The position numbers were made by a program, and so were the translations under genes. A stretch of 64,000 nucleotides of DNA from NCBI GenBank assembly GCA_018340375.1, contig JAFFJZ010000047.1:1674001-1738000 (forward strand), read 5' to 3'. This DNA is from Gonatopus flavifemur (taxonomy: Eukaryota > Arthropoda > Insecta > Hymenoptera > Dryinidae). Positions 1-10,799 of this stretch are shown one piece after another. Numbering within the stretch: the stretch's first letter is position 1; each line of letters starts with the position of its first letter. Under the pieces are notes generated by a model that had not been told where the DNA came from, did no database searches, and saw only the letters and a list, made by a program, of their open reading frames with translations.

Positions 1-3
1 TAG

Positions 4-210
4 GATGATAGAAGTTTTCAATGTTTCAATCGATTTTTCATTGGATACTTCCAGTCTGAACATAATGGTAATATATTGGGAAATGCGAGTACGGTGGATG
101 GAGAGAAGAAGTCTGGGTCTCCTTTATATTCATTTTCGAAAATTCTTGAAAGAATTTCTCCGGATAAAACGAGTCCTGACAGAACGGTGTATACTCTCAA
201 TAATAGAGGG
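4..210 (+). CDS. Probable upstream exon of the Ehbp1-like gene
   Basis: This exon is open in the phase that feeds the next two exons. A TAG at 1-3 can serve as a splice acceptor and a consensus GTGAGT donor lies at 211-216, giving 207 bases (69 codons) in phase 0. The acceptor that follows (position 283) is also phase 0. The peptide is polar, rich in Ser, Asn, Asp and Lys, with no recognisable domain. That suits the low-complexity linker that precedes the C-terminal bMERB domain in EHBP1 proteins. Gene membership is inferred from matching splice phase and position, not from sequence similarity. Confidence 0.5.
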
Positions 211-283
211 GTGAGTTGTTGTTTATGATATTCTTATTTAATAAAAGGATAAGAATATAAAATGGGTTGTTGGTACGTGGTAG

Positions 284-756
284 TTGGGCAAAGACATGAC
301 ATCTTATATACAAAATGAATTGGAGGCGTTAGAGAGAGAACAAAGTCAAATAGATATACAAGCTGGGAAACTTGAAAAACAGTTGAGAGCGGCCATGGAA
401 AGTGATAACGAAGAAGAAACTGAAAGACTGATGTCTCTGTGGTTTACTCTTGTTAATAAGAAAAATGCTCTCCTAAGGCGACAGATGCAGTTGAATATCT
501 TGTGAGTATTTGGTTTCATATTATATTTTGATATTTTTTTCATCTTTGGGTATTTGTTTTCTTACAGAGAGAAAGAAGATGATTTGGAACGACGTTTTGA
601 ACTTTTAAATCGAGAGTTGAGGAGCATTCTTGCGGTAGAGGATTGGCGAAAGACTCCAGAACAAAAAATGCGGGAAGATTTGCTTTTAGAAGAATTGGTG
701 TCTATTGTAAATAAAAGGGATGAGTTGGTGCATCATCTGGATACACAAGAAAGAGC
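284..756 (+). CDS. Ehbp1: Ehbp1-like gene, bMERB-domain exons (284-501 and 568-756)
   Basis: Two exons encode most of a bMERB (DUF3585) coiled-coil domain as found in EHBP1 and MICAL-like proteins, which binds Rab8-family GTPases in membrane traffic and endocytic recycling. Exon 284-501 follows an AG at 282-283 and ends at a GTGAGT donor (502). Exon 568-756 follows TTCTTACAG and ends at a GTGAGT donor (757). The 66-base intron joins the two in frame through a split Leu codon. Visible family hallmarks are [34 protein letters not shown] and [13 protein letters not shown]. The LVNKKNAL and RRQ signature favours EHBP1 over MICAL. The last exon, expected to carry a short acidic tail and often a C-terminal prenylation-like motif, was not found downstream. 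It lies beyond a large repeat-filled intron or outside the window. Confidence 0.85.
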
Positions 757-1204
757 GTGAGTATTTCACACTGAAGCGATATTAACTTTTTAGTAGGCGC
801 GCCATTTTTCTTCACATGAACGGATGCGTCGTGTAGCAATTACACAATACAATATTGATGCAAATATGAGGAGCATAAACAATTCATGGTAAAATACTGA
901 TACACAAGGGATGTCTGTCTTATATAAAACTTGATTACCATTGTAGAATTTTCAGGAATGAGAGGAATACTGTGCGGAGATTATGAAATAAAATATATAA
1001 TGAGGAATCAAAGGATGTCAAAGGGGAATGTTATAATGCCGTAATATCAGAGATTATCTGTATCTGATATTCAACTAAGCATATATACTGATTGTGGGTT
1101 TTGCGTTATTTTTGCCCGAAAGGTTCTGTGGTTGCTTGTTGTTTCGAATTTTAAATGTATCGCTTTTGCTTGGAAGTTGTCACGTTCCATTTTTACTCCC
1201 ATAA
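757..1204. other. Intronic or intergenic sequence after the last Ehbp1 exon seen
   Basis: Nothing coding is visible. The sequence starts with a consensus donor, so its first part should be intron if the Ehbp1-like transcript continues downstream. Confidence 0.5.
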
Positions 1205-1849
1205 GTGATCACTGTGAAGTTGATATCACATATTTATGAAAATTGAGTTTTTAATGGAGTTCTGTATTCCTCCACCATAGTTCTACAGTTCTCAATCAGT
1301 CCCGGGAATAGTTCCGTTCATAAAGGCGGAAAAAAATTTTTTGTTTGAGAATGGGAGTGCTAAATTGACGCGACATCTCTGTGTTGAGAATGCTTAATAT
1401 TGTGATGATTATCGTGTCTCCGGATGGAGTTTTACACTTCCTGATGAGTTTTGGGAATAGTTCTTACAAATCTGTTGAATGGGAATAAAAAATAATTTCC
1501 TGCCAGCATCACATATCTCAGGAATAATGAAATGATATGGAGTTCTGGATCCAGATCGACGTAACTAAGAGTTCTCCGAGGAGTTCTGGATATAACGATG
1601 AAACTGAGAAGATTGGTGAACCACGGACAGAAAAAAACACCTTGCAGGTTTCTAGTCACGTGGGAGCCTAGTTCGGCCGCAATGCTAATTCTATTGATAT
1701 AAGTTCATGGTTTGTTGGAGTCGATTCCTTGATTGGAGGGGGATGGATGTCTCGGAACTCTATTTTGAGTGTCATGGAAGTATGAAAACCTCCACGGAAC
1801 TGTGAAGATTAAGCGAAGAGAGCTCACAACCTCGGAAACATGATTCAAT

Positions 1850-2664
1850 TCACAGTTCTCATACTAATATCGACAGTTCTGGATTTAATGAATCCAGTTC
1901 TGCATCTCAGAATATGGATATCGTACAAAACTCTTTTGAAGGTCACGAGAACTCTGATGGAAATTCCCAGAACTCGCATTCAGTTTTGATAGAATTTCAT
2001 TCCGGAGAGAATTACTCTGACTTCAGTTCTGGTATTATTACCGCGAGTTCTGGGGTCAATCATGAGAGTTCTCAACAGAGAAGCACTCATTCCTGTTAGA
2101 ACTCATCACTAACAGCGAGGAACTCTCCCATTTACCAAAAATCATGGGAATGAACCAGGGGTGAGAACTTGGAAAAATCGATCAACAGTTCTCACACTAA
2201 TATCAACAGTACTGGGTCCAATAAATACGGTTTCGCATCTCGGAATATGAATATGGTACAGAACTCTATTGGGGCAGCCGAGAACTCTCATGGAAATTCC
2301 CAGAACTCGCAACCAGTTCTGATAAAGTTTCATTCTGAAGGGAATTACTCTGACTGCAGTTCTGGTATGATTACCGCGAGTTCTGTGGTTGATCATGAGA
2401 GTTCTCAACCAAGGAGCACTTGGTCATCCCTGTCGGAACTTATCTCCAGAAGCCGGGAACTGTCGCTTTTCATCTGAAAATCATGGGAATGAATCGGGTG
2501 AGAACTTGGAGAAATCGATCAAAAGTTCTCACAATATTATCGACAGTTCTGGATTCAATGAATACAGTTCTGCATCTCAGAATGTGGATATCGTACAGAA
2601 CTCTTTTAAAGGTGCCGAGAACTCTCATGGGAATTCCCAGAACTCGCATTCAGTTTAGATAGAG
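1850..2664 (+). repeat. Tandem ~300-bp units inside the left foldback arm
   Basis: Three diverged units begin near 1850, 2185 and 2523. Each contains a CACAGTTCTCA-like start, TCTGCATCTCAGAAT or a variant, GTACAGAACTC and CCCAGAACTCGCA. A further unit in the same orientation sits at about 4366-4640 on the far side of the LINE, and an inverted unit at 4640-4880. Open frames such as 1914-2099 and 2169-2477 read through the units, but their peptides are Ser/Asn/His-rich and repetitive and look incidental. Confidence 0.7.
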
Positions 2665-4356
2665 ATTTTTCGGACAAATGAAATCTAGAAGCAATAAGAT
2701 TAGAAACTCTCTAGGACGACAATTGATAAAAACGGAAGAGGAAATAGAACAGTGGATCAATCATTTGGAAGACTTGTATAGAGGAAACGATGATATAGCG
2801 CTCTTAGAGAAGGAGGAGGATGTAGATGAGGAAGAATTGGGAGATTCGATATTGAGATCAGAATTCGACAAGGCTTTGAAAGAATTGAAAAATAATAAAG
2901 CGCCAGGCATAGATGGCATAAGTGCGGACCTTATAAAAGCCTCCAGTGAAGGAACTCGTGACGCACTGTTTGAATTGATTAGAGATATGTACGAAAAAGG
3001 AGAAGTACCGGAAGATTTCCAAAAGAATAAAATTGTCGCTATCCCGAAAAAACAAGGGACAGACAAATGCGAGAACTACAGAACGATCAGTTTAACTTCA
3101 CATGCTTCGAAAATACTGACCAGAATTATATACAGGAGGATGGAAAATAACATAGAGAGTAGATTGGCAGAAGATCAGTTTGGTTTTAGAAAAAATAGGG
3201 GAACGCGAGAAGCAATTTTAGCACTTAGGGCAGTAATAGAGAAAAGGATAGCGCTGAAGAAATCTGTGTACATAGGTTTTGTAGATATACAAAAGGCTTT
3301 CGATAATGTGGACTGGGAGAAGATGTTTGCGATCCTGAAGAAGGTGGGAATAAATTATAAAGATAGAAGAATAATATACGAATTATATGAGAATCAAAGT
3401 GCAGTAATAGACATAGAGGGTCAGGAAGGGGAAGCACAAATAAGAAGAGGGGTGAGACAAGGATGCTCATTATCGCCACTGATTTTCAATTTATATATAG
3501 AAGAAGCAATGAACGAAGTGAAGGAGGAAATTCAATCGAAATTACAGATTCAGGGAGAAAATATAAGTATGTTGAGATTCGCGGATGACATAGCTATACT
3601 TGCCACGAGTAGTACTGAGTTAGAAAATATTCTCAACACTATGAGAACAATATTATTGGAAAACTATTGTATGAATATAAATAAAGACAAAACAAAATTC
3701 ATGATGTGTACATCAGCAAAAACAGCTAGAAGAACGAGAATCAAAATAGATACCGAGACAATTGAACAGGTGAAAGAATTCAAATATCTAGGAAGCATAA
3801 TTACAGAAAACGGCAAAAGCAAAAGAGATATAAGAGCAAGAATAGCACAAGGGAAACAGGCTTTTTACCAAAAGAAACAGTTACTATGCTCCAAAAATAT
3901 GAGCTTGGAAGTAAGGAAGAAATTCTTGAAAAGTTATGTTTGGAGCACAGCATTATATGGTTGCGAAACTTGGACAATGGAGAAAACTGATCAACGAAGA
4001 CTTGAAGCTTTTGAAATGTGGTGTTATAGGAGGATGCTCAGAATAAAATGGATAGACAAAGTCAAAAATGAAGAAGTACTCGAGCAGATAAATGAAGAAA
4101 GAAATCTTTTGAAACACATCGTGAAAAGGAGAAGCAATCTTATAGGACACACATTACGGCATGAGAGTTTATTGAAAACAATATTGGAAGGGAAAATGAA
4201 TGGTACAACTGGTAAAGGTAGACCTAGAGCAAGTTATATGAAGCAAATCGTACAAGACAAGGGATGTAGTAGATATGTAGAAATTAAACGTTTGGCGGAT
4301 AATAGACAGGGGTGGAGGGTTTCATCAAACCAGTCGTAAGACTGATTACTTCATGA
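2665..4356 (+). mobile_element. LINE insertion within the foldback
   Basis: Aligning the foldback tandem units places the breakpoints. Unit sequence runs to a GATAGAG at about 2659-2665 and resumes near GATGAGA at about 4354. The block between is the reverse transcriptase and a short 3' tail. The similar heptamers may be remnants of a target duplication, but this is not secure. Confidence 0.6.
2678..4339 (+). CDS. Non-LTR retrotransposon (LINE) reverse transcriptase, 5'-truncated
   Basis: A 553-residue open frame with no stops encodes a LINE reverse transcriptase. In order: a short linker, the fingers motif NNKAPGIDGI (about residues 71-80), FGFRKNRGTREA, the first catalytic aspartate region DIQKAFDNVDW, RRGVRQGCSLSPLIFNLYIE, the catalytic FADDIAIL, and a C-terminal region with ALYGCETWT, FEMWCYRRMLRIKW and GRPRASYMKQI, typical of arthropod LINEs. 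The family normally carries an N-terminal endonuclease, and none is present. The copy is therefore 5'-truncated, although its reverse transcriptase frame is uninterrupted. It sits inside a foldback tandem unit, with flanking unit sequence resuming at about 4355. It is probably a dead-on-arrival insertion that is still young. Confidence 0.9.
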   Translation: MKSRSNKIRNSLGRQLIKTEEEIEQWINHLEDLYRGNDDIALLEKEEDVDEEELGDSILRSEFDKALKELKNNKAPGIDGISADLIKASSEGTRDALFELIRDMYEKGEVPEDFQKNKIVAIPKKQGTDKCENYRTISLTSHASKILTRIIYRRMENNIESRLAEDQFGFRKNRGTREAILALRAVIEKRIALKKSVYIGFVDIQKAFDNVDWEKMFAILKKVGINYKDRRIIYELYENQSAVIDIEGQEGEAQIRRGVRQGCSLSPLIFNLYIEEAMNEVKEEIQSKLQIQGENISMLRFADDIAILATSSTELENILNTMRTILLENYCMNINKDKTKFMMCTSAKTARRTRIKIDTETIEQVKEFKYLGSIITENGKSKRDIRARIAQGKQAFYQKKQLLCSKNMSLEVRKKFLKSYVWSTALYGCETWTMEKTDQRRLEAFEMWCYRRMLRIKWIDKVKNEEVLEQINEERNLLKHIVKRRSNLIGHTLRHESLLKTILEGKMNGTTGKGRPRASYMKQIVQDKGCSRYVEIKRLADNRQGWRVSSNQS

Positions 4357-5510
4357 TGAGAGTTTGGTGCCGGAAAGAATTGCTATGACTTCAGTTCTGG
4401 TCCGATTATCGTGAGTCTAGGGCTCAATTATGGGGGTTCTCAACTGGAAATCACTCCTCCCTCTCGAAACTTACCTCTAGGAGCCGGGAACTCTCTCTCA
4501 TCATCTAGAAATCATGGGAATGAATCAAGGCTGGAATTTTGGGAATCGATCAACAATTCTCACACCAATATTGACAGTTCTGGTTTCAATAAATACAGTT
4601 CTGCATCTCAGAATATGAGTATCGTACAGAACTCCACGTGAGACGCGGGGACTTCCAAAGAAACTCACAGAACTCACGGTAATCACACCAGAAGTGCAGT
4701 CAGAGCAATTCTCTCCGGAATAAAACACTATCGAAACTGAATGCGAGTTTAGGGAATTTCCATGAGATTTCTCGCATCCTGCAATATAGTTCTGTACGAT
4801 ATCCACATTCTGAGATGCAGAACTATATTCATTGAATCCAGAACTGTCAATATTATTGTGAGAACTGTGAATGAAATCATGTTCCCGGGGTTGTGAGGCC
4901 TCTTCGCTCCATCTTCTCAGTTCCGTGGAGATTGTCATACTTCCATGACTCTCAAAATAGAGTTCCGAGATATCTATTCCCCTCCAATCAAGGAATCGAC
5001 TCCAATGAACCACGAACTTATATCGGTAGCATGAGTATTGTGGCCGAACTAGGCTCCCACATGACTAGAAACCTGCCGGGTGTTTCCTCTATCCGTGGTT
5101 CACAAATCCTCTCAGTTCCATCGTTATATTGAGAACTCCCAGAATAACTCTTAGTTACGTTGATCTGGATCCAGAACTCCGTATCATTTCGTGATTCCTG
5201 AAATATGTGGTGCTGGCAGGAAATTATTTTTTATTCCCATTCAACGGATTTGTAAGAACTATTCCCAAAACTCATCAGGAAGTGTAAAACTCCATCCGGA
5301 GACCCGATAATCATCACATTATTAAGCATTCTCAACACAGAGGTGTCGCGTCAATTTAGCACTCCTATGCTCAAACAAAAAATTTTTTTCCACCTTCATG
5401 AACGGAACTATTTTCGGGACTGATTGAGAACTACAGAACTATGCTGGAGGAATACAGAACTCTATCAAAAAATCAATTTTCATAAATATATGGTGTCAAC
5501 TTCACAGCGA

Positions 5511-5671
5511 TCTCAAAAGTATCTATCCCGATATCGCTTGACAATGCTTCGAGTCTCACTTTTGCTCTCAGCGTGTCATATAACCCAGCAAGTGATAACT
5601 GAATTGAAATTGGTGATTTTTCATGTCAAATCAGTAACGAAGGAGGAATCATCATCCGGCCGATTGAGTAT
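5511..5671. other. Unassigned spacer
   Basis: No gene, strong repeat or RNA was recognised between the foldback and the next short inverted-repeat element. Confidence 0.4.
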
Positions 5672-5890
5672 ACGGCGAACCTGTCACGCAGAAAATCAGT
5701 GTCTTGGTTATGTTGCACATTGGTGGTCAATGTGAAACAAAACAAAATCTCTTTCACATTGATCTTCAGTATTTGGTTGATCTTCACATTGGACATTTGA
5801 ATCGAAAACCAATGCGAAAAAAATGTTTTTTCGTCCCGCATTGGCCACCAATGTACAGGGTTTTGACTACCGGCGTGACAGTTTCTTCGT
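5672..5890. repeat. MITE with CACATTG-rich interior
   Basis: The inverted ends are CGAACCTGTCACGC (left) and GCGTGACAGTTTCTTCG (right). The interior is built from repeats of CACATTG and CAATGTG that can pair. No coding. Confidence 0.5.
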
Positions 5891-6132
5891 GTATTGTTTT
5901 AGATGAATTTTTAACAAAAATGTGATTTATGTGTCCTTTGCATACCAACTACGCTACGAAATAATTGTAACATCTAATAGTTTCAGAGATATTGAACTAT
6001 ATCATTTGAAATGGTCCACCCTATATAAGTTTGCCATTTTGCGATAGAAGAAAAAACAGCAAAATTCCTCTTCATTTCCCAGATATGTAGTGAACAGCAT
6101 GCCAATTTTGGTTAAATTTAAATCAAACCTTA

Positions 6133-6276
6133 GTACACTGAAAAGAAGAATTTCCTCCATCCAAATCAATGGTCATCTGTCCTGTCCCAAGGGAATATTC
6201 CAATAAATATTTCTTCGGTACAGGACAAGGAACCATTTATTTGAAGATTTCAAAGAAATTTTTGTTTCCAGTGTCA
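6133..6276. repeat. Short MITE, ACACTGAAAA ends
   Basis: ACACTGAAAAGAAGAATTTC at the left pairs with GAAATTTTTGTTTCCAGTGT at the right. The copy is about 140 bases long and also holds an inner pair around CAATGG and CCATTTATTTG. Confidence 0.55.
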
Positions 6277-6669
6277 AAAAAATGATTGAAGAATGTTTGA
6301 TTTTTGACTTTCTAATTCTATCTCCCTTTTAAGACGGAGTACTAAGAATCCTGAACACGTATTTTTTTTTCTGTGGCAGATTGAGCAACTCCGGAATATC
6401 ATTTTTAAAATGGTTGTGGTTTCTGAATTTGCCACAGGAATCAATATAAGAGTATTTTTTGTATAACAATAAGTATTCCACCCCCGTAGAGGTGTGGAGG
6501 TCGTAGAAGGTCGAGTCCTCCATATATCTCAAGCAACCTCGAAATAAGGTTTTTGCAAGGCTTATGGTTCCTCAATTCCGCATAGAAATAAACATAAGGT
6601 CAATCTATCTCATCAATAACAATTCCACATCTATGGATGAGTCTAGCGTACTTCGATTAGAGGGGTGAA
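6277..6669. other. Unassigned AT-rich spacer
   Basis: No gene recognised. The short open frame on the minus strand at 6329-6532 has no recognisable similarity. Confidence 0.4.
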
Positions 6670-8497
6670 CATGGTGTCTACTGGTCGGGAAAAGTCGGGA
6701 ATTCGGGAATAGGTCGGGAATTCCGATAGGTCGGGAAAAAGTCGGGAATGAGTAATGAATTTCGAAAGTGTATCTCCTTTTTCTTGAAATTTCGATTTCC
6801 AAAAATAACCGATCATTCTAATTATTCAGATGAGCTTGAAGTTTTTGATTTTTTTTGTGAGTGAGTCCACCTTTCTTGAATTCCTCGTATGTTTCATATG
6901 GATCTTTATTGTTTAAGGTTTCCCAGATAGTACAATGACTCTGAAAGCATTCGAAAAGAGTTCTCGAGAACCCTTGAGGAATCAATGGAATATCAGAGAA
7001 TAGTAACCCTGCTAAAAATTTCCTACGAACTTGAGAAATATCCTTGGATTTTGAGAAATATTCTCAGATTTTAAGAAATACTCTCCAATTTTCTGTCAAA
7101 GATTACTATCCTTTCAACCTGCATTTTTCTCCGGGATACGGTAAAGCTTTACCGGTTGATATTATAGAACTTGAGAAGAATGTGTCTAGTTTTATCGTGA
7201 AATTTTTACAGAAGGAATATCAGTTATCCGAAGAAAAACGGTTCATATTTTTCCATATAATTGATACTTCTTCTATAGGAATTTTATGATAAAACCACAT
7301 ATATTTCTCTTGAATTCTATAGAATACGATGAGAACCGATAGAGTTCTATCGTAAATTCACGATACACCATCGTGAATTTTCGGTTCAGAAATCTCATTG
7401 AAACCGATGGAAAAATTTTATCGTTGTCTGTGGGAAATTTTCAGCACGGCACTGGTTGTACAGTTGGAAGTGTTCCTGTTCAATTGAATCAGAGATCATA
7501 TTACTACTATGTGCGTTTATTGAATGTTTCATGAAAATGACTTTAAGCTGTGTTATTTTTATAAATATCCCTACGATGATTTTCGATAATTTTAATTCCA
7601 GTCCTGATTTTGTGCATCCATTTGTTCAAGTTTCGATGATAATTCCTCTTTTTACTATCAACGGAATTTGTCAACTGATTCAAGGGTATTTAAGTGATGC
7701 AGGGTTCAGTTTTTTCTGACTTCATTCATTCAAAAAAGATTACACTCAACGTTAGATAAAGATAGAAGAAGCATCAGTTGAATGCTTTTAGAAGATTATT
7801 TATTTGGTCAGTGGCTATTCAGATGGAAACAAATTTTCCATCTCAACCAATAAGTCATACTCCAGCCAACACTACAACCTCGGGAACATGAAGCTTTAGG
7901 AACGTTCATTGAATGTTCCTGGAGGTTTGCGAACTTTCCTTGAACGTTTGTTAAGGTTTATGTTCTCTTGGGGAATGCATACCCGAAGAAAAATAAGGAG
8001 TAATCCCTATTTAAATCGCGGTAGGTTTTACTCTAGCGCCCAGTCAATATATAGATGACTATTCTCGGAGTAAACGTTCTTTTATTGGAGTACTGTGTAC
8101 CAATGTTCCAGAAAAATTCACTTTGTGAGGAATTAGCCTTACTAAAAATACCGTAGAAGCTACCAAAAAATTTTCACTAATTCTATGAAGTGAAATATAC
8201 TCCTTCATTTTTGTCCGTCTAATGTATTCATCAAAAACTTTCCGCGAACTCTCAAAGTTCAGAAAGTATTCATTATGAAATAATCCTGAGCTGTTGTGCT
8301 GCATGGCTTTACTATCAATGCTTTCATCTAGAGCTGTCAAGAATGATACGGACTCAAGCATCAAAAGGGGCGAGTAATTATGTGCCGACTTTTTTCTTAA
8401 ATTATTTGATCAATAAGAATTCAAAATGCATACCGTCCATATAGCACACAGACACCTGGGAGGTATGTGAAAATATCTTGCAAATCAGAATTCTTAA

Positions 8498-8710
8498 CCC
8501 TCATCCTGACAACACATTTTTGTATTTTTTTTGACAGTGTATTTTCCTAAATATTTCATTACTAAAATTCTGAGACTATGATCTCGAATCTCATTGATTG
8601 GGTCTTCAAAAATGCGCATAGTTAGTTTGCCCTGAACATATCATCAAAACGATGTGATTTTCATTCCTCATTCAAAGTGAGTCTCGAAGACTCTACTGTC
8701 AGGATGAGGG
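8498..8710. mobile_element. piggyBac-type MITE, TTAA-flanked
   Basis: TTAA (8494-8497) is followed by CCCTCATCCTGACA. The right end is TGTCAGGATGAGGG followed by TTAA (8711-8714). The 213-bp body is non-coding. The TTAA duplication and CCC start are those of piggyBac-mobilised elements. Confidence 0.75.
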
Positions 8711-8742
8711 TTAAAGATATCCTACCGTTGTCTAGAAGATGT

Positions 8743-8850
8743 CCCATGCGACACAATCAGAACAATTGAAGAACTCCATTATTTTTCAAGAATAACGGAG
8801 TTCTCGAATTGTTCTGATTGTGTTGTATAAGACATCGTTTCACCCTTCAA
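8743..8850. repeat. Near-perfect hairpin MITE
   Basis: ACACAATCAGAACAATTGAA pairs with TTCTCGAATTGTTCTGATTG further on, extending through GAACTCC and GGAGTTC to a short loop near 8795. GATGTC and GACATC close the outside. Such a fold would give a long double-stranded RNA if transcribed. Confidence 0.6.
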
Positions 8851-9654
8851 ATTACAAGGTACCTTCAAAACTTCTTTGTCTGCAAGAGTATTCGTGCTGT
8901 ATTGAGTAATGATTAGGGCATATCTGAAATTTAGCTCTGGATATGAATTTGAGTTTCTTCATGATCTGTTGATATGAAGAATCTAAATTATGAAAAATTT
9001 GTAACACTTGGGGGTAGTTATTCTGAAAATTCTCTCATAACCACCAGAGATCACTGAAAGAGAGCGGAAACTCATATTCAGGGTCTAATTCTGGTCATAC
9101 GATTGATTATTATGCATGTAAAATTTCCAGTGAACGCATGATTTATGAAAAAAAACTACGTAGGATTTGACATCATTTTTCCTGATGTTCGAAAGCCTTC
9201 GAGTATTTGCGTTGCTGATCTTGTACAAATCTAGTAAATAATGTACTGTGAGAAACTTTTTTGATTAATGACTATCTTTGCTCGTAAGCCAAGGATATTG
9301 AAAAATTCTAACTACGAGTACTCTCGATTCTCAGCAATTTTCACCATCAGTAATGGTGGACTTGCTAAATGTGAGTGGTTTCATTGCATAGCGAGTTACT
9401 ATCCTTCATGGTAAAAATTATTGAGAGTCGAAAGTGCTCGAGAGTCGAGTGAGCTCAAACTTGGAATTCTTCAATGTCCCTGACTGACGAACAAATATCA
9501 TAATTCATCAAAGATCATTCCTCTCAGTGTTGTTTACATGTTTTTTTGTGCACAAAATAATCAATCGCTGATATGTCGGGAAAATCTTGGAGAATTCTTG
9601 AAAAAGTCGGGAATAGGTCGGGAATTTCATTTCCAAAATTCAGTAGACACCATG

Positions 9655-10583
9655 GGTGAAGAATTGATGGTGGAAGATCGATTCTTTCAGATATCTTTTA
9701 AAACCTTAGAATATTATTTGCGAAGTAGTTCTGGTTCCTAAAATTTCCATAGGAAAGAAATGTAAGGACACTTTTTTTACAAAGTATAAGGGAAATATAA
9801 GGGTTTCTGATACAAATCACGATTCTATCCCTATATGGGGATGAAAGGCATGTTTTAATAGGTCGTCGAACTTTGATTCAGATTTAGCGACCTCAAAAAA
9901 CCCCAAATAGTCCACCAAACGGAGTTGATTTGGATTTTTCGCTCGGCATATTTTAACCGTCATTTTGAATTTCTAAAATCCCACTCTAAACCATTAACCA
10001 AAAAAATATCCGAACACCAACTCAGATCACAATCGTGAAGCTCTTCAGCTGGATAATCAACTGTTTGAAATGCCCACTGTGCCTGGTATGTGTAGGAAAC
10101 TACACATCTCAAGTTTTCATTTGTGATCTCAACTATATTTTCAGACTGAATTCAATGTTGAATCGGGGAGGGAGTGTAAGCTTTGACACAGAACACCTCT
10201 ACTAGTTTACATTGTAAAAAAGTTGAGAGTATCTATCCAGTTTCAGTGCAAAACACGATATATCTCACTGTAAATAAAGCACAAGATTTAAGGGGATGTA
10301 GAATCGTGATTAACAGTTGATGAATATTTAAAAAAACGGAAGATTTATCCGTGTAGAAGTATTCTCTTGCAGCAAATTTTTGATACATCTTTATCCGTGA
10401 ATATATGATATATTAATACACGTGTTGAAATCTACACTAATATTTGTACTGTACACACTGAAAATAGATGCTATTACGTTTATGAACACAAAAATCGATG
10501 TGTAAAAAATACCGCGTGAGGTCGAAAACGATATTACGAGAAAAAAAAGAGGAAATGGTCATTGATATATTAATCAATCACTT
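9655..10583. other. No feature recognised
   Basis: AT-rich sequence with no convincing open frame, RNA or strong inverted repeat. Confidence 0.4.
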
Positions 10584-10799
10584 CCCAGATAGCAATTTAA
10601 CTTCACCGCAATGTTGTCAGGTAAGTTTGTGACCAGGTTGACGGAAGGTTACTAGTTGACACACAGCAAGGATACAAGCTTATAAAACCCTTGCAGTAGA
10701 GTTGTAGCATCCTTACCTTAACAAGGTTGTCAATAACAAGCCAACAGCAATCGAATGACAAGTCTGACCAGCTTATGGCAAGCCTACATGTTATCTGGG
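10584..10799. repeat. MITE, CCCAGATAGCA ends
   Basis: CCCAGATAGCA at the left and TGTTATCTGGG at the right make inverted ends. The interior contains CAACAAGGTTGT and GGTTGAC/GTCAAC-type short palindromes. It belongs to the CCCAGA(C/T)AGCACA end family found throughout the window. Confidence 0.6.

Larger units (their letters stand above)
1205..5510. mobile_element. Large foldback element with ~1 kb inverted arms
   Basis: The sequence from about 1205 to 1860 matches, inverted, the sequence from about 5510 down to 4870. Shared landmarks include CTGTGAAGTTGA near the left end against TCAACTTCACAG at the right end, and CTCGGAACTCTATTTTGAG at 1751 against its complement near 4953. Inside the left arm the sequence continues as several diverged tandem units; one inverted unit lies in the right arm. 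The arms differ by scattered substitutions, so the element is not brand new. No target duplication could be fixed at the outer ends, so the limits are approximate by about 20 bases. The only gene inside is a LINE fragment that interrupts a tandem unit, so the element's own transposase is absent. Superfamily unassigned. Confidence 0.75.
6670..9654. mobile_element. hAT-like element with CATGGTGTCTACTG ends
   Basis: Left CATGGTGTCTACTG (6670) and right CAGTAGACACCATG (ending 9654) are perfect inverted ends. They are followed inward by runs of GTCGGGAA (left) and the same GTCGGGAA on the plus strand at the right, a subterminal pattern common in hAT-type elements. GGGTGAA is present on both outer sides, consistent with a 7-8 bp target duplication. 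No transposase was recognised. Several shorter inverted repeats, one of them a TTAA-flanked MITE, have accumulated inside. Confidence 0.6.

Noticed and set aside
1914..2658. Overlapping Ser/Asn-rich open frames
   Set aside because: They follow the tandem units, appear in several frames and have no start context or family; they are by-products of repeat composition.
7456..7719. Hydrophobic 87-residue frame suggesting a membrane transporter fragment
   Set aside because: No family motif could be secured and no neighbouring exon was found; AT-rich DNA gives Phe/Ile/Leu-rich frames by chance.
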